In this document: positions 18,601-27,667 of the stretch, piece after piece
Layout of the letters: each line of letters begins with the position of its first letter
Position numbering within the stretch: position 1 is the stretch's first letter
The notes under the pieces: generated by a model
What the model was told of the DNA's origin: nothing
What the model saw: only the letters and a program-made list of their open reading frames with translations
Database searches by the model: none
Source of the DNA: Parietichytrium sp. I65-24A
Taxonomy: Eukaryota; Sar; Bigyra; Thraustochytrida; Thraustochytriidae
DNA: 64,000 bases
Assembly: GCA_012862575.1 (NCBI GenBank)
Contig: BLSF01000025.1
Location: forward strand, 1 to 64,000
Direction: 5' to 3'
Made by a program: the position numbers and the translations under genes

Positions 18601-18638
18601 AATTCTTCGTACGCTCTCAAGTACTCTTCGCCGTTCAT
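12612..18638 (-). CDS. Giant ankyrin-repeat protein with nucleotidyltransferase-like domain, copy B
   Basis: 2008 residues from the ATG at 18638; an upstream GTG in the CACT repeat was rejected. It is the full-length partner of copy A, in tandem and in the same orientation. The same modules are present: GGSVSACV and GASDVDLFLYG (nucleotidyltransferase-like), FPYRHIQVVLRIY, SRRSPSYENRLAKY, ankyrin repeats from about residue 517, a helical middle, and an acidic Asp-rich run coded near 14650-14692. Copy B alone keeps about 319 extra codons near the C-terminus (coded 12639-13595). These include another ankyrin-like repeat (CPVHIAAARVDLGALAALLE) and a helical tail. Identity to copy A is high but uneven: the N-terminal 800 residues are nearly the same, while segments around residues 850-960 and 1040-1120 differ strongly and contain indels. 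Function unknown. Confidence 0.87.
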   Translation of the reverse strand: MNGEEYLRAYEELESLADKEALLAAARDSENEDRALFARKRDSWEVPELDDPLKGLVAVFEDEEDGGEARFKERKFFGEEENVPRLFDLGPEARSARRQTPATVASLTKFKEQFMTVFSCNELQFMNWDNVVAAGGSVSACVTPIPKEHDGSYIQRRKYYHEVAYGASDVDLFLYGLTPEQANKKLQEIYDSICTACPFEVICFRSAHAVTMVSQFPYRHIQVVLRIYNSPYEILAGFDIDSCTYLFNGKQVYTTPRGHYALMNGYNTVDMSRRSPSYENRLAKYASRGFEVLVPTFRRSTVDPNIFDKPWGVLQGLPKLVVLEQLRTPSARLEYQTRHHKESDAKTRLQNRRNMPKGQLERMEGVGGEDSNYATVFLPWGPEYNARKTLKIMRKKDIVLNSPWFRKSRSYYLHPCFFGTAQEVLSDCSPEDPEIPDDVPATEIRQYVRGELTWLEDDPGRQQVGSFNPITDKDWEEGTYFQGENMDVCEAVNANDLPALKAALDRLGPSWSQYTRDYLGRSPLHIGLLSGATECCNFLLEEDLVDPTLRLPDGRSSLHLIAEYNRPDVLDALLACVHRFEKRWQEYKAKPQSEKDAMAEAGEQPPRRIQLSDFVESLSFDQKWTALQLAVILGRFQVAKDLVEKFAAKVSTPCSVSVTKANTYYYYGNNRDTTYPLLALVPTQEPACTEMVSLLLDHGFDDLSHFLATQDGHSLLHLFAIAENGVATEAVLNGLASRGRDAVIQRLLNWIDSHNQSPLVCAVQIGCMPVAKLLYERSPHLYVTSKMISDQRIAENTGSSSRYMYGHSNRVIDDQTQEHLLLLALENYVKAASHFHSSWGKFDEDSIFRSYFYYGRPDFLTKDFRSWSREKSDARKYTTGLERTGIFAETENGISPELKKKASANLDNAAEMLIWLLETNTSDKLGALKLQFPRMPVFADMETGEERRWNASPQELKTYTAKECLAAVLSLFTGKIYQYMRFDLEKNGQSKGLNHNRQGLDEAVKLLEEYKRSSKADPYETVMLSLYVGRPMSEDTAKALEPKSKLSDEQRANYAQVQLEFYARMTLLTEILERYEGSDSEKTSPSTSEKPPSPTRLSARVQSFLGGLRRSSSSKNDKGRVKLLQGLFSSAKLKPADEKAVLDAGEKTLRGGVDHSRILRELPSMTQEEVKGLVLETYFVLTPSFAANIEKYSRYDLGTQNISVKDSDGRILEAYKAAWNGNYKKVVELVKRTGEDELQLLMTVNGVGMSLLTLTIANADCSDRSAVAKELYELAMTFYEPPSEDKDAEDNQDDGKPRRVDNIKLMKASESYAYSDDDCSDDDDDDDDDDGEVEEGDYLYGNDLNVSKAGQLAKKQQKDISEALKSKQSAIRFHPAFLFFRTVPLSSSSLVEDLPSHLIEPIVESLKDSLIPLVQFAILKNDPELLKFVLQVLSEVEIETNPLKTSSTSTSSISLLCAALDRVECMEVLIAFGAGCHDWQTAAGGLKLASYMRTSGTEDEGASRYKGMKTILDGKKGENGEEEQGKTGSQFSEVLPCTVMELACAFGSQNMFKWIQEDFEHIEKLFKQFLNSSAPKMKASKKLSTFASAGLAQVSAKTSLLLSQAPELQDRVQTKEAYLAAVAVRAGRQGLTQMSCAGRSLFYYILQCNKPEMITWAVQQADSEEQSRILNAPCLMDTIYRQSGSSFYTLAKDNVDDSADCEEYCPVHIAAARVDLGALAALLELGADPLARTKISGLNPLQILRTQINFSSAQDAYWFRAAIELYSRLAGEDVLQEALSQKDEDGLNCFQHISFSAKTQVLKELFDGSFSPEWVTEKFNNGQTVLNKQVTLGESQQKYVQDKYLTFTEEGCAKLSYLLQFASEDLVMKSEEAEGQTVVDQWLRILRQSLRSQNFDYSPQRSTYSNFAVRSTLRKESAKEKIASLSQHPIAAYLKEVETNVIPRDFPDFELVKATVIRKLAKLSSSDNSFLRRRTMEHAEMQMRDQINFFRTLSDILNAQAVKFNVNN

Positions 18639-19905
18639 TTTCTTTTGGCTATTCTCACTCACTCACTCACTCGTTCGCGTGTTTGCGAGACACTCACTGA
18701 TGGGAAACGCTGGTGGTGCGCCAACTCTATCTCACTCAGCAGACTTCGAAAGCCGATGCTCGAGAATTGGCCTTGCCTTGCAACCCTCGTCTCCGGGTAT
18801 TCGCTCTGACTTTGCAGCCTTTGCCTCTTCCTTTGCTTTGCCACAGCGTGTGCGTCTGCGTCGGGCTCTGCTTTGCTGCAAGGTCCTCGCTCGCACTTCG
18901 CTCGCACTTCCCACTCTGCCGTTGAGTGCCGTCAAATGCTGCCACCTGTGCCCGAGTCGTGTTGGGGATCTGCTGTTTGCTTTTTGCTGTCACTGTCACT
19001 GTCGCTGTGAGGCAATTGCAGAATTCAGCTTACTGCAGCATTGTCAGCCAGTGGCGATTGCAGTGTTGCAGTAGTTGCAGTCCACACCTGGCACACCCGA
19101 CTCACCTTCTCACACTCCTCACTCGCTCCTCAGAGACAGCCAGAAGTGACTGAGATTGACTGACTGTGAGTGAGGGAGCGAGTGAGAGGATGCGAGAATT
19201 GCGAGAATGTGTGAGAGGGATCTTGATCTTCAGAATTCAGAAGATCGTGCTTCAGAGACTTACTTACTCTTTGCAATAATCGATGATGATCGCACGAAAA
19301 GATTCCTTCGCGCAAGTTAGAAAGAAATTCTCACTCTGGGAGTAGCTATTGGATAGACTGGAGCTAGCTCTGCATCTAATTCGACTGTGCAATTTCCGAG
19401 AAAACATCTTGGGGTTGCTGGGGTTAGCTGACTGGCTATGAAAACTTACGCTCCGTATCTCTCTTGGGCGAAGGTGCGGCCCCAAGCGAGTCTCGCGACC
19501 TTACTGCTTTTTGTACGGGCTACGTACACGAGTACTGAGTACCAGTACTGTAAAGACCTGGATGTGCTGGCAAATGCTGACAGAGAACCACATGTCCATC
19601 CATGTCTGTTCTCGGTGAAAACATGATTAAAAATTGTGAAAATCAACTCGAAAGCACAAAAACAAATAGTGGAGCATAACCGTGACACCGACAAACTTCT
19701 CTTTTTTTACTCAAATCAATCTCACTCAAGAGCCAAATAGAGTGGAGCAAGCAAGTTGATAGTAAGAACAGAAGATATGAAACATTGAATGAGATCAAAT
19801 TGGTTCTTGGGTATCTTGTGTGTATGGCGGTGTTGACACTGCAAAAGAACTGGGTGTTGCTGGCATATACGGCGCAGTGGAAGTGTCTGTTAAAGCCGGC
19901 GTCGG
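18639..19905. other. Spacer between ankyrin copy B and the transposase-like gene
   Basis: 18639-18773 is the duplicated 5' flank shared with copy A. The rest is unique. It holds one TGACTGTGAG word at 19161-19170 and a cluster of GTAC/AGTACT palindromes at about 19522-19552. No gene is recognised. Confidence 0.55.
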
Positions 19906-22900
19906 TTAAGGCTCATTGCAGCCGTTCTCAAGATGCGCCTTGAGATGTTCGACGCTATGCCACAGGTCCCAGCAAGTCTTTGTTTGCGGGTTCCTCTTGA
20001 ACCCGTGGTGAAGCGCGACGCCGCAGAAGCTACAAATGCGGCTTGCTTGACTTGAGCATAGAGCACACTTCCTCGGATTGACTTTGACTTTATAATGCTC
20101 GTTCAAAGCCAGGCGCAGTTTCTTGACCAGGGGCTCGTCAACTCGCTGAATAACGTTCTGTTTCGCCACTTTGCGTTGACACTCAAGCTGCTCGTTTCTC
20201 GAGAGCAAAACCTGGCTTTCAGAACCGCTGTCAACTCGCTGAATAACGTTATGTTTCGCTACTTTGCGTTGACACTCAAGCTGCTCATTTCTTGAGAGCA
20301 AGACCTGGCTTTGGCGTTTGCACGCTTGATTGCTTTCAAAACCGTTGTTGCGGTTGTTGATGCTGCTTCCCTGTTCGGCGTGTGCCTGTTTTATGAGGTT
20401 GATGGAGAGTTCCCAACAGAAATCGTCGAATGTACACATCTTGGTGCACAGGTACAGAAAACGCCTTAACCCCTTCCAGGTAGTGAAGATTTTAGCTTGT
20501 TTTGATGTCAGCCGGATTCTCCACAACAAAAACGCTGCGATCACACTGTCAAATATTCGTGACCAGGTCAACTTTGCTTCGCACGGCATATTATTCATGG
20601 CACGTTTGTGTAGCCTTTCCGCAAAGTCATCTATTGCACCCACACCTTCTTTGCCTTTGCTGTAGTGAAACTGAACCAAAGAGCGCAAAGCGCGAACAGG
20701 AGGGAGGACTCCATCGTGTTTTCGCTTCTGGTGCAGGGCTAACCAAATCGGGAACCGGGACTTGAGCACGCGGAACAAATCAGTAGGCCAAAGCTTTCTC
20801 ACTAGGTCCCAATCTGGCGAAGCTCCGGTTCTCACGGAATCCAATGCCCATCCCACGAGACGAGCTACCGGGTGAAAGGCGCTCGTCCAAGCAACGAGCT
20901 GCTCGGCCGTGAACTGAACTATGACCACGTAGAGCACCTTCGTGACACTGCTTACACAAAACACACCAAACTCGCGATTGAAGACTGCAGCCTGCTGAAA
21001 TAGCTGACCGCGGTACTCGGAGGGAATCGCGTCAAACCAAACCGAAGAACCCGCTGAACAGGAAAAGAAGTCTCCGTACTTGCTCACCACAGACATCGGA
21101 TTGTCCAACGTGCGTCTCGTAACCTTCGTCTTGATCTCGAGTGGGGCGACGATGGTGCCCTCCTCTGGGTGCTCAATGAGAATGATGTTGTCAGCGCTAA
21201 CTCCCAAATGAGGATGCGCTCTGGACTGCACGAGGCCGATTTCGTATACCCCTAAAACAAAACTCTTCTTTCGCAGCTCTGCCATAACCGCGCTCTCATT
21301 TCTCCACCCTGCCAATAGAGCAAAATTGGCAGTGCCTCCGGCAGTCTTTTTGGCGTGAAACCAGCTGCCACACAGCGCTTGAGCAACCTCATTTTGCGAG
21401 AGTAGACCTTGAGTTCCCAGTGAAGGGTCTTGGTAGAGTACTGGCCTGACTGCCGGATCCCGAGCTGCGATCTCTTGAGCAGCCGTTCCGGTGACCATGA
21501 ACTGCCTGAACACAAACCAGTCTGCGCATCGCTGTCCCGCCGTCAATGGTACGATTGAAACGCTCAAACTTATCTCAAGCGACTCAAGTGCATCGACAGG
21601 AGTGTCCGACTTGATCTTCGCGATTGCGTCTTGGTCTTGGTCCCGAACTTGCTGCATGACGAGTCTGAGAGCATCCACTTCCTCAGATGCGACTGAACCG
21701 TCTGCCCCATGCATGTTCTCGGTTCCCCGCTTCTCTTCAACTTCCTGAACAGCACCACTTCGGTCGCCAGCTTGGTTAGCGTTGACAGCTTCGCTGACAG
21801 CAGGACACGAGCTCTCCTTGTTCTCCACATTGTCAAGGGCATCAACGTCATCGTCATCATCCCTCTCTTCCCCACTGTCTTTCTCGTCAACACTTTCACC
21901 AGCGCCAACCGAGCCATTAATGTTGCCCCCAAATTGTGCTTCGCTCTCGTCAAAATCCTGCACCTCCTCTTCATCAGCATTTTCTTCACTGTCAAACACT
22001 TCTTCTTCTTCTTCTTCGCTGTCAAGCTCCCATTCTTCAAGACCTTGCTGCAACTCCACGTCTGCGGCGTTCTCTTCTTCGTTGTCGTTTTCTTCTAAGG
22101 CTGACTTTTCAGGAAAGAACAACCATCTCTTCAAGGTAGCTTTCCTTGGCCGACCAAAGACGTCCATCACAAACGACTTCTGCATCGCACTCGTCAGCTC
22201 TGCCGATCCGAGGACAACAAATCGACGCACGTAAGATTTCTTGACATCCCCATACTCACGAGAAGCAAATGCAAACGCCGTAACGTTTCTTTGAGACCCT
22301 CTCGTGAGACTTTTCTGAGCCGCAAATATCTCTGGGCCCAAGCGCGGATCGTCATCAATGATGAACTTCTCTGCAACGTGCAAGCTTGCGGAGTTCGATT
22401 CCCTGCCTTTTCGCTTCTGTTTTTGCGGTCGAGATTCATAAATTGATTTTGCAATAAAAGGATTCCCTTGCTGCTCCTCGAAATTGCTCACCGTGACCAG
22501 TCCAACACCTTCCTGAGCACAGAGCTTGTACAGGTCAATTTCAGCGCAGCCGCGGTCCAGAAAAAGCTCAACTCCACTGACATCGACCGTTCTCTTAGAA
22601 AGCTTATCCAAAATCTTTTTCAGGGTTGCAGTTTGGTCGTGGCGAGCAGAACACAAGACGTTGCAAAGGGGAATTCCGAACGACGCATCTGCAGCAGTGT
22701 CGGACGCAGTCCCGCTCTTGCGTCGCTTCTGAGCTCGATAGTCATTTTTCGGATTCTCCTTTCTCAAAGTCCCACAATTATGATCATCCACAGTCATTCG
22801 CATGTACTTGGATGGCACGACGCGCAGAAGGAAGTTGGAGAGGAAATCGTCTAGCTCCTCAAATTTCGCCGGCAGGTCTGCGGTGTCTGCGTAGGAGTTC

Positions 22901-23592
22901 CTTGTTGCGCTGCTTTTGTGATTGAAACCGGACAGCACTCTTTGGAGCTGGTTGAATCTTCCCTCCATGAGGAGCTCGTATTTTCCGTACAAGTAACGGT
23001 CCAACTTGGCGAACACAATTTCCTTACTGGTCCTATCGTTGCATATTGCCAACATTTGCCCCAAGAAGAGATCGAATTCCATCTCTGTGACCGGCTCGAA
23101 GCCCAACTTCTCAACGCGGATCCTGGCATTCATCCAATCGCGCAGATGGCTGCGAGCATGCCCGAGTACAGCGAAGAAAACATTAGTCGGTTTCACGTTC
23201 TCAACCGAATCCGAATTAAAAAAATTGTCCATCTCGCTCACGAGTGAGTCAATCTGTTTCTCTGCTCGAGAGTCGATGCCAGTCACCAATCTTGCCTCAG
23301 CATCAGTGAGCACGACCAAGTCGCGCTCGTCGATCTTTTCCCAAGTCTGGTGGAAAGCCTTTGACATTGGCAGCTCCGTGCATTTGGCAGCCTCTCCGTT
23401 CTTCGCATCTTGTATGTCTCGGCTTCCATCTTCTCCACTGCTTCCTTCCTTTGTCGCAGTGCTGGGTTGCTTCGCTTTTGTGCATTCAGCCTTTCCGCGA
23501 AGCTTGCAAGCTTTAAACCTCGCGTCCACGTGCCCAACTTCACGGCAAGCGCTACGACTTGCACCACGATCCACAACAAACATATCCTCCAT
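19906..23592 (-). CDS. PiggyBac-like transposase fused to a YqaJ-like nuclease domain
   Basis: 1228 residues, ATG at 23592. Residues about 130-480 resemble a DDE transposase of the PiggyBac type: MTVDD (Asp 269-270) followed by a GT motif, then VELFLDRGCAEIDLYKL (Asp 346) in the DRG context. Residues 500-660 are a very acidic linker. Residues about 685-900 look like a YqaJ/lambda-exonuclease-type PD-(D/E)xK nuclease: RCADWFVFRQFMVTGT, LGVSADN (Asp 801), PLEIKTK (Glu 819, Lys 821) and QLFQQAAVF. The C-terminus (about 1176-1212) carries CALC, CSFC and CWDLWH, like the cysteine-rich finger at the end of PiggyBac transposases. A 31-residue internal tandem duplication lies at about 1095-1152. The frame is intact. 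I found no terminal inverted repeats nearby, so it may be a domesticated gene or an element whose ends I cannot see. Domain assignments are by pattern only. Confidence 0.7.
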   Translation of the reverse strand: MEDMFVVDRGASRSACREVGHVDARFKACKLRGKAECTKAKQPSTATKEGSSGEDGSRDIQDAKNGEAAKCTELPMSKAFHQTWEKIDERDLVVLTDAEARLVTGIDSRAEKQIDSLVSEMDNFFNSDSVENVKPTNVFFAVLGHARSHLRDWMNARIRVEKLGFEPVTEMEFDLFLGQMLAICNDRTSKEIVFAKLDRYLYGKYELLMEGRFNQLQRVLSGFNHKSSATRNSYADTADLPAKFEELDDFLSNFLLRVVPSKYMRMTVDDHNCGTLRKENPKNDYRAQKRRKSGTASDTAADASFGIPLCNVLCSARHDQTATLKKILDKLSKRTVDVSGVELFLDRGCAEIDLYKLCAQEGVGLVTVSNFEEQQGNPFIAKSIYESRPQKQKRKGRESNSASLHVAEKFIIDDDPRLGPEIFAAQKSLTRGSQRNVTAFAFASREYGDVKKSYVRRFVVLGSAELTSAMQKSFVMDVFGRPRKATLKRWLFFPEKSALEENDNEEENAADVELQQGLEEWELDSEEEEEEVFDSEENADEEEVQDFDESEAQFGGNINGSVGAGESVDEKDSGEERDDDDDVDALDNVENKESSCPAVSEAVNANQAGDRSGAVQEVEEKRGTENMHGADGSVASEEVDALRLVMQQVRDQDQDAIAKIKSDTPVDALESLEISLSVSIVPLTAGQRCADWFVFRQFMVTGTAAQEIAARDPAVRPVLYQDPSLGTQGLLSQNEVAQALCGSWFHAKKTAGGTANFALLAGWRNESAVMAELRKKSFVLGVYEIGLVQSRAHPHLGVSADNIILIEHPEEGTIVAPLEIKTKVTRRTLDNPMSVVSKYGDFFSCSAGSSVWFDAIPSEYRGQLFQQAAVFNREFGVFCVSSVTKVLYVVIVQFTAEQLVAWTSAFHPVARLVGWALDSVRTGASPDWDLVRKLWPTDLFRVLKSRFPIWLALHQKRKHDGVLPPVRALRSLVQFHYSKGKEGVGAIDDFAERLHKRAMNNMPCEAKLTWSRIFDSVIAAFLLWRIRLTSKQAKIFTTWKGLRRFLYLCTKMCTFDDFCWELSINLIKQAHAEQGSSINNRNNGFESNQACKRQSQVLLSRNEQLECQRKVAKHNVIQRVDSGSESQVLLSRNEQLECQRKVAKQNVIQRVDEPLVKKLRLALNEHYKVKVNPRKCALCSSQASRICSFCGVALHHGFKRNPQTKTCWDLWHSVEHLKAHLENGCNEP
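20137..20310 (-). repeat. 93-bp internal tandem duplication in the transposase-like gene
   Basis: Two in-frame copies of a unit coding SQVLLSRNEQLECQRKVAK plus NVIQRVD, period 31 codons, nearly identical at DNA level. It lies between the nuclease-like domain and the C-terminal cysteine-rich finger and suggests a recent duplication. Confidence 0.9.
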
Positions 23593-24590
23593 GGTTAGAT
23601 GGACCCTCTAGTGACCCCTTTGGACTCCCTTCTAGTACGACTGTACCAAGGTAAGGAGTTGGATGCTGTTGCTCGCTGCTCAGTCGTCCTCGCGATGGTT
23701 CGCAATTTTCAAATTTCGACTAAGAGTCTTCTTAACCCAGGTACGAAAATTTTCTGAACTGACTGTGAATTCTGAATTCTGAATTCTGGTCACAGAGATT
23801 GTTGTTGTGTAAATTGAAATCGTGACAAGTGTCATCTTTAGGAAATAGGGAGATCAGTTGTTTGTTCTATCGTTTGATTTGTCATGAATTTGAGAGTCCT
23901 GTTTTAAGAATGCTCATTGGCCTGAAGTTGTATCGTTGAGGGTAACATATGGCCATAGAAAGTGTAATCATAGAATAATATATAGGAACACAATAGTTAA
24001 AATGCGAATGCACCGCGTCTGGTTTTGAACAATTATAGAAGACGTTCTCGGTGATGACGTGAGTAGTGACATCATGTATAGTCTCTTCAGTGAAGACCAT
24101 ACCTGCAGTGCGCATCATCGCTCCGAAATGGTTGGCTATTCTACCCAACTATGAAATGACGTCATCAAGAATGGTTTTTCGTCCATAGTCCTACATAGCG
24201 GAGGTTTACTAAAACCTGTCCCACAGTTCAAATTTATATCCAGAAAGAGAATAGCTCTCTGTTCTGCCAACGTCTGATAGAGCGTGGTTCGGGGGAGTGG
24301 CCCACGCACTTTGCCCCTGGCGAAGCAATATCCTTGGTGGGGACGTTGAACGGCGGGACGAGTTAGGTTTTCGTGGCAGAGAGGAAACTCGAGGAGAGAA
24401 AAGTGCGCGCGAAGGAAAGAGAGACGACAAGAGTGCTGAAAGGAGAGAGAGAGAGAGAGAAGGAGAGCGAGCGATCGTGTATAATCGCTTTGCGTGAGGT
24501 TGAGAGGGTGAAGCAGAGCGTTGGCGTGGAGTGTTCGAGTAGCTTGTGAGATTTAGAGAGGAAGATTCTAGAAGACCTGCATTTGACAAG
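23593..24590. other. Divergent spacer between transposase-like gene and CCT8
   Basis: No gene. It contains TGACTGTGAA at 23760-23769, followed directly by three GAATTCT repeats (about 23767-23788), and the GA tract before CCT8. Probably promoters for both flanking genes. Confidence 0.5.
24442..24468. promoter_or_regulatory. GA-rich tract upstream of CCT8
   Basis: A purine run of GA dinucleotides 123 bp before the CCT8 ATG. Similar tracts precede several other genes in the window, so it may be a promoter or 5' leader element; this is inference. Confidence 0.4.
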
Positions 24591-26306
24591 ATGGCTTCGC
24601 CGCAATTGCAAGTTGGAGGAGGGCTCGGAGGCCTGCTGAAGGATGGGTACAAAGAGATGTCTGGGCTGGAGATGGCCATCCTGAAGAACATTGATGCAGT
24701 GAATGATCTTGGAAAAATCACCCGCACGAGTATGGGACCGAACGGAATGAACAAGCTGGTGGTCAACCACTTGGACAAGATTTTCGTAACTAGCGATGCC
24801 GCAACCATCATGTCTGAGCTAGAGGTGATCCACCCGGCTGCCAAGATGGTAGTGATGGCTGCTAAGATGCAAGAGTCTGAGTTTGGCGACTGCACCAACT
24901 TTGTGATCAGTTTTGCTGCGGAGCTATTGAATCAGGCACAGTCACTTCTTCGCGTCGGTGTTCATCCAGCGGAGATTGTTCAGGGCTACAAGAAGGCCAC
25001 CACCCACGCGCTTGAGATGCTCCAAGAGTTCGTCTGCAGCTCCGTTCCTGATGTTCGCAATGTAAACGATGTCAAGACCTGTGTGCGCGCAGTTGTGGAT
25101 TCCAAAAAGTTTGGAAACGGGGAGCTCATGGCAGACCTTGTCGCCCAGGCCGCCACCATGGTTATTCCTCCGGCACCAAAGAAGTACGTTTGACGTTGTT
25201 TTGCCAATTTTTTATGTAATTTTGCTTTGTCTTTACGGAAGCTAACGAGTGGAACGTTTGTTGTTGAAAAAAAAAATAGACCAAGTTTGGATATCGACAA
25301 TGTCCGCATTGTCAAACTTATTGGAGGAAGTATCTATCACTCCTCTGTGCTCAAGGGCATGATCGTTCGCCGCCCACCAGCAAGCTTGTTGACTAGAGTG
25401 GAGAATGCCAAAGTGGCAGTGTTTGGAACCTCCGTGGAGGCTGCTCAGACTGAGACGAAGGGCACGGTTTGCTTGAACAGTGCTGACGAGCTGTTGTCGT
25501 ACAACAAGAGCGAGGAGAGCCTTATGGAGGAGCAGATCCGCGGCATCAAAGAGTCTGGGGTGGACGTTATCATCAGCGGGGGTTCCCTCAGCGAGATGGC
25601 TCTGCACTTTATTGACAGGTACAAGATGATGGCAATCAAGATCACCAGCAAATGGGAGTTGCGTCGCCTCTGTAGAACTGTCGGCGCCACAGCCTTGGTC
25701 CGCCTCGGGCCGGTCATGCCTGATGAGATGGGACACTGTGACATCGTCGAGACTCGCGAAATCGCAGGTGGCCGATGCGTCGTCTTCCAGCAGAATGCCG
25801 AGGAGTCCATCGTGTCGTCTGTGGTGCTGCGCTCGTCCACCACCAATCAGCTCGATGATCTCGAGCGCGCTATTGACGATGGTATCAACACCGTCAAGAC
25901 TTACTGCCAGGATCCACGTCTTCTTGCAGGAGGTGGCGCTGTCGAGATTGAGCTTGCGACCCGCATCTCCGCCATCGCAGAGAAAACCCCAGGGCTGGAG
26001 CAGTATGCCATTCACAAGTTTGCGGAAGCGCTCGAAGTCATTCCGAGAACCTTGGCTGAGAACGCTGGAAAGGACCCAACCGTTGTTATTAGCGAGCTCT
26101 ATGCAGCTCACAAGAAGGGCGAGGCTACCGCAGGGCTCGACATCGAGACCGGAAAGGTCGCTTGCATGAAGACCAAGTCTATTTTCGATACCTATGCTGC
26201 CAAGTTGCAAGCACTCAGGCTGTCAACTGATGCCGTTCTCACTATTCTCCTGATAGATCAGATCATCATGGCCAAGCAAGCTGGCGGCCCAAAGAAGCAG
26301 GGATGA
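24591..26306 (+). CDS. CCT8: T-complex protein 1 subunit theta (CCT8)
   Basis: One of the eight subunits of the cytosolic chaperonin CCT/TRiC, which folds actin, tubulin and other proteins with ATP. Exons 24591-25183 and 25280-26306 join to 539 residues, the usual length. The join reads PKK-PSLDIDNVRIVK, as expected after the PAPK region. Visible chaperonin features: KITRTSMGPNGMNK near the N-terminus (nucleotide site), SEFGDCTNFV (GDGTN in relatives), ATALVRLGPV in the apical/intermediate region, SSTTNQLDDLERAIDDGINT, and LLAGGGAVEIELA (GGGA-E motif). The theta-type DNVRIVKLIGGSIYHSSVLKGM sequence distinguishes it from other subunits. An oddity is Cys for the second Gly of GDGT. The start follows a 5' leader with a GA tract. 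Confidence 0.96.
25184..25279 (+). other. CCT8 intron (96 bp)
   Basis: Starts GTACGT and ends AAAAAATAG, with no long pyrimidine tract but A-rich before the acceptor. Removal restores a continuous chaperonin frame; read unspliced, exon 1 meets a stop within a few codons. Confidence 0.93.
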
Positions 26307-27343
26307 GTCGGTTCGTACATGCGTAGTATAACTTTTCCTATTCTTTTTTTCCTTTTAGAACCCTTCTTCTTTTTCATCTTGCTAGCTCTAGTAGACCGTG
26401 CAGCGAGAGCAGAACCAGCCGCGGCATCTTTAAAATTGCCGGAGATACCCTCGACGGAGCTTCTTTTGCCGCAGCGCAAGCTCGATCTAAGCTCAATCTA
26501 ATCTCACAGAGAAGGAGCATCGGAACTGATGGTGATTGAGCAAATGCAATGCGAAGAATGCGAGGGGTCTGGCTGGCTTGCCGCTTTCGTCTTCGCGAAA
26601 TCGCATACAGTTATGTAGCAGTGCTTTATTCGCAAAAAGGTTTCGGTGTGGTCCTCGCTCACTGGCCAGGCGATTGCATGAGTCCCCGTCGTTCCGTGTG
26701 AGACACACTCGAACTAATCAATTCGTGAACATGTGTGGACTCACGGTCAGTCGAATCGGAACAGAGTTGAGCTTCCTCACCAGCAACACCAGCACATCCT
26801 TCGAGACCGTTACAGTAGTACCCACGGACTCGGACTCCGACCATCAGTCCTGAGATCCGAGTCGATTCAGGTTGTCTCGAGAGACTCACCTTTCCCAGCA
26901 TCTCCCACCTCACAAAGCCAATAATCTTTGTGATCATAACCTTCGTTCAGAGCACGTGTTTCATTTACAACTTGCAACAAAAAATAAAACAATTTAATGA
27001 AATACAAAAAGAGTTCTTTCTAACCTAATTTTTTTTTGAAAAAAAAAAAAAAAAGAATAAAAAAATGTTGAACTGCAAGCGGGAATATGGCAAAATGAAT
27101 TTATTTTTTCAAACAGCAGGTAAGAGCAGGAAGAGGAAGGGGAAAAAGGAACGAGAAGCATTTTAAGAAAGCGCAGATTCTCGAGGAAAACGAGGCAGGT
27201 GAAGGAGAAAAATTCGATACTCAGTGCCACCCACGTCCGTGCCATGCGCGGTGTGCAGTAAGAAGAACGCGCAAGAAGAGGTCCGGCGGGAACGTGGCGG
27301 AAGACGGAACAAACGAATGAACCTTAACAGGGATAAAAAATCA
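26307..27343. other. CCT8 3' region up to the assembly gap
   Basis: AT-rich with T-runs and a poly-A run at about 27036-27055. No gene is recognised; small frames here are unconvincing. Confidence 0.5.
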
Positions 27344-27667
27344 NNNNNNNNNNNNNNNNNNNNNNNNNNNNNNNNNNNNNNNNNNNNNNNNNNNNNNNNN
27401 NNNNNNNNNNNNNNNNNNNNNNNNNNNNNNNNNNNNNNNNNNNNNNNNNNNNNNNNNNNNNNNNNNNNNNNNNNNNNNNNNNNNNNNNNNNNNNNNNNNN
27501 NNNNNNNNNNNNNNNNNNNNNNNNNNNNNNNNNNNNNNNNNNNNNNNNNNNNNNNNNNNNNNNNNNNNNNNNNNNNNNNNNNNNNNNNNNNNNNNNNNNN
27601 NNNNNNNNNNNNNNNNNNNNNNNNNNNNNNNNNNNNNNNNNNNNNNNNNNNNNNNNNNNNNNNNNNN
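27344..27667. other. Assembly gap (324 Ns)
   Basis: A run of 324 undetermined bases. Anything spanning it cannot be judged, and the true gap length may differ. Confidence 1.

Noticed and set aside
19700-23800. Terminal inverted repeats for the transposase-like gene
   Set aside because: I compared the flanks by eye and found no inverted match; a longer search is needed.
25242-26210. 322-codon minus frame over CCT8
   Set aside because: Shadow of the CCT8 second exon.
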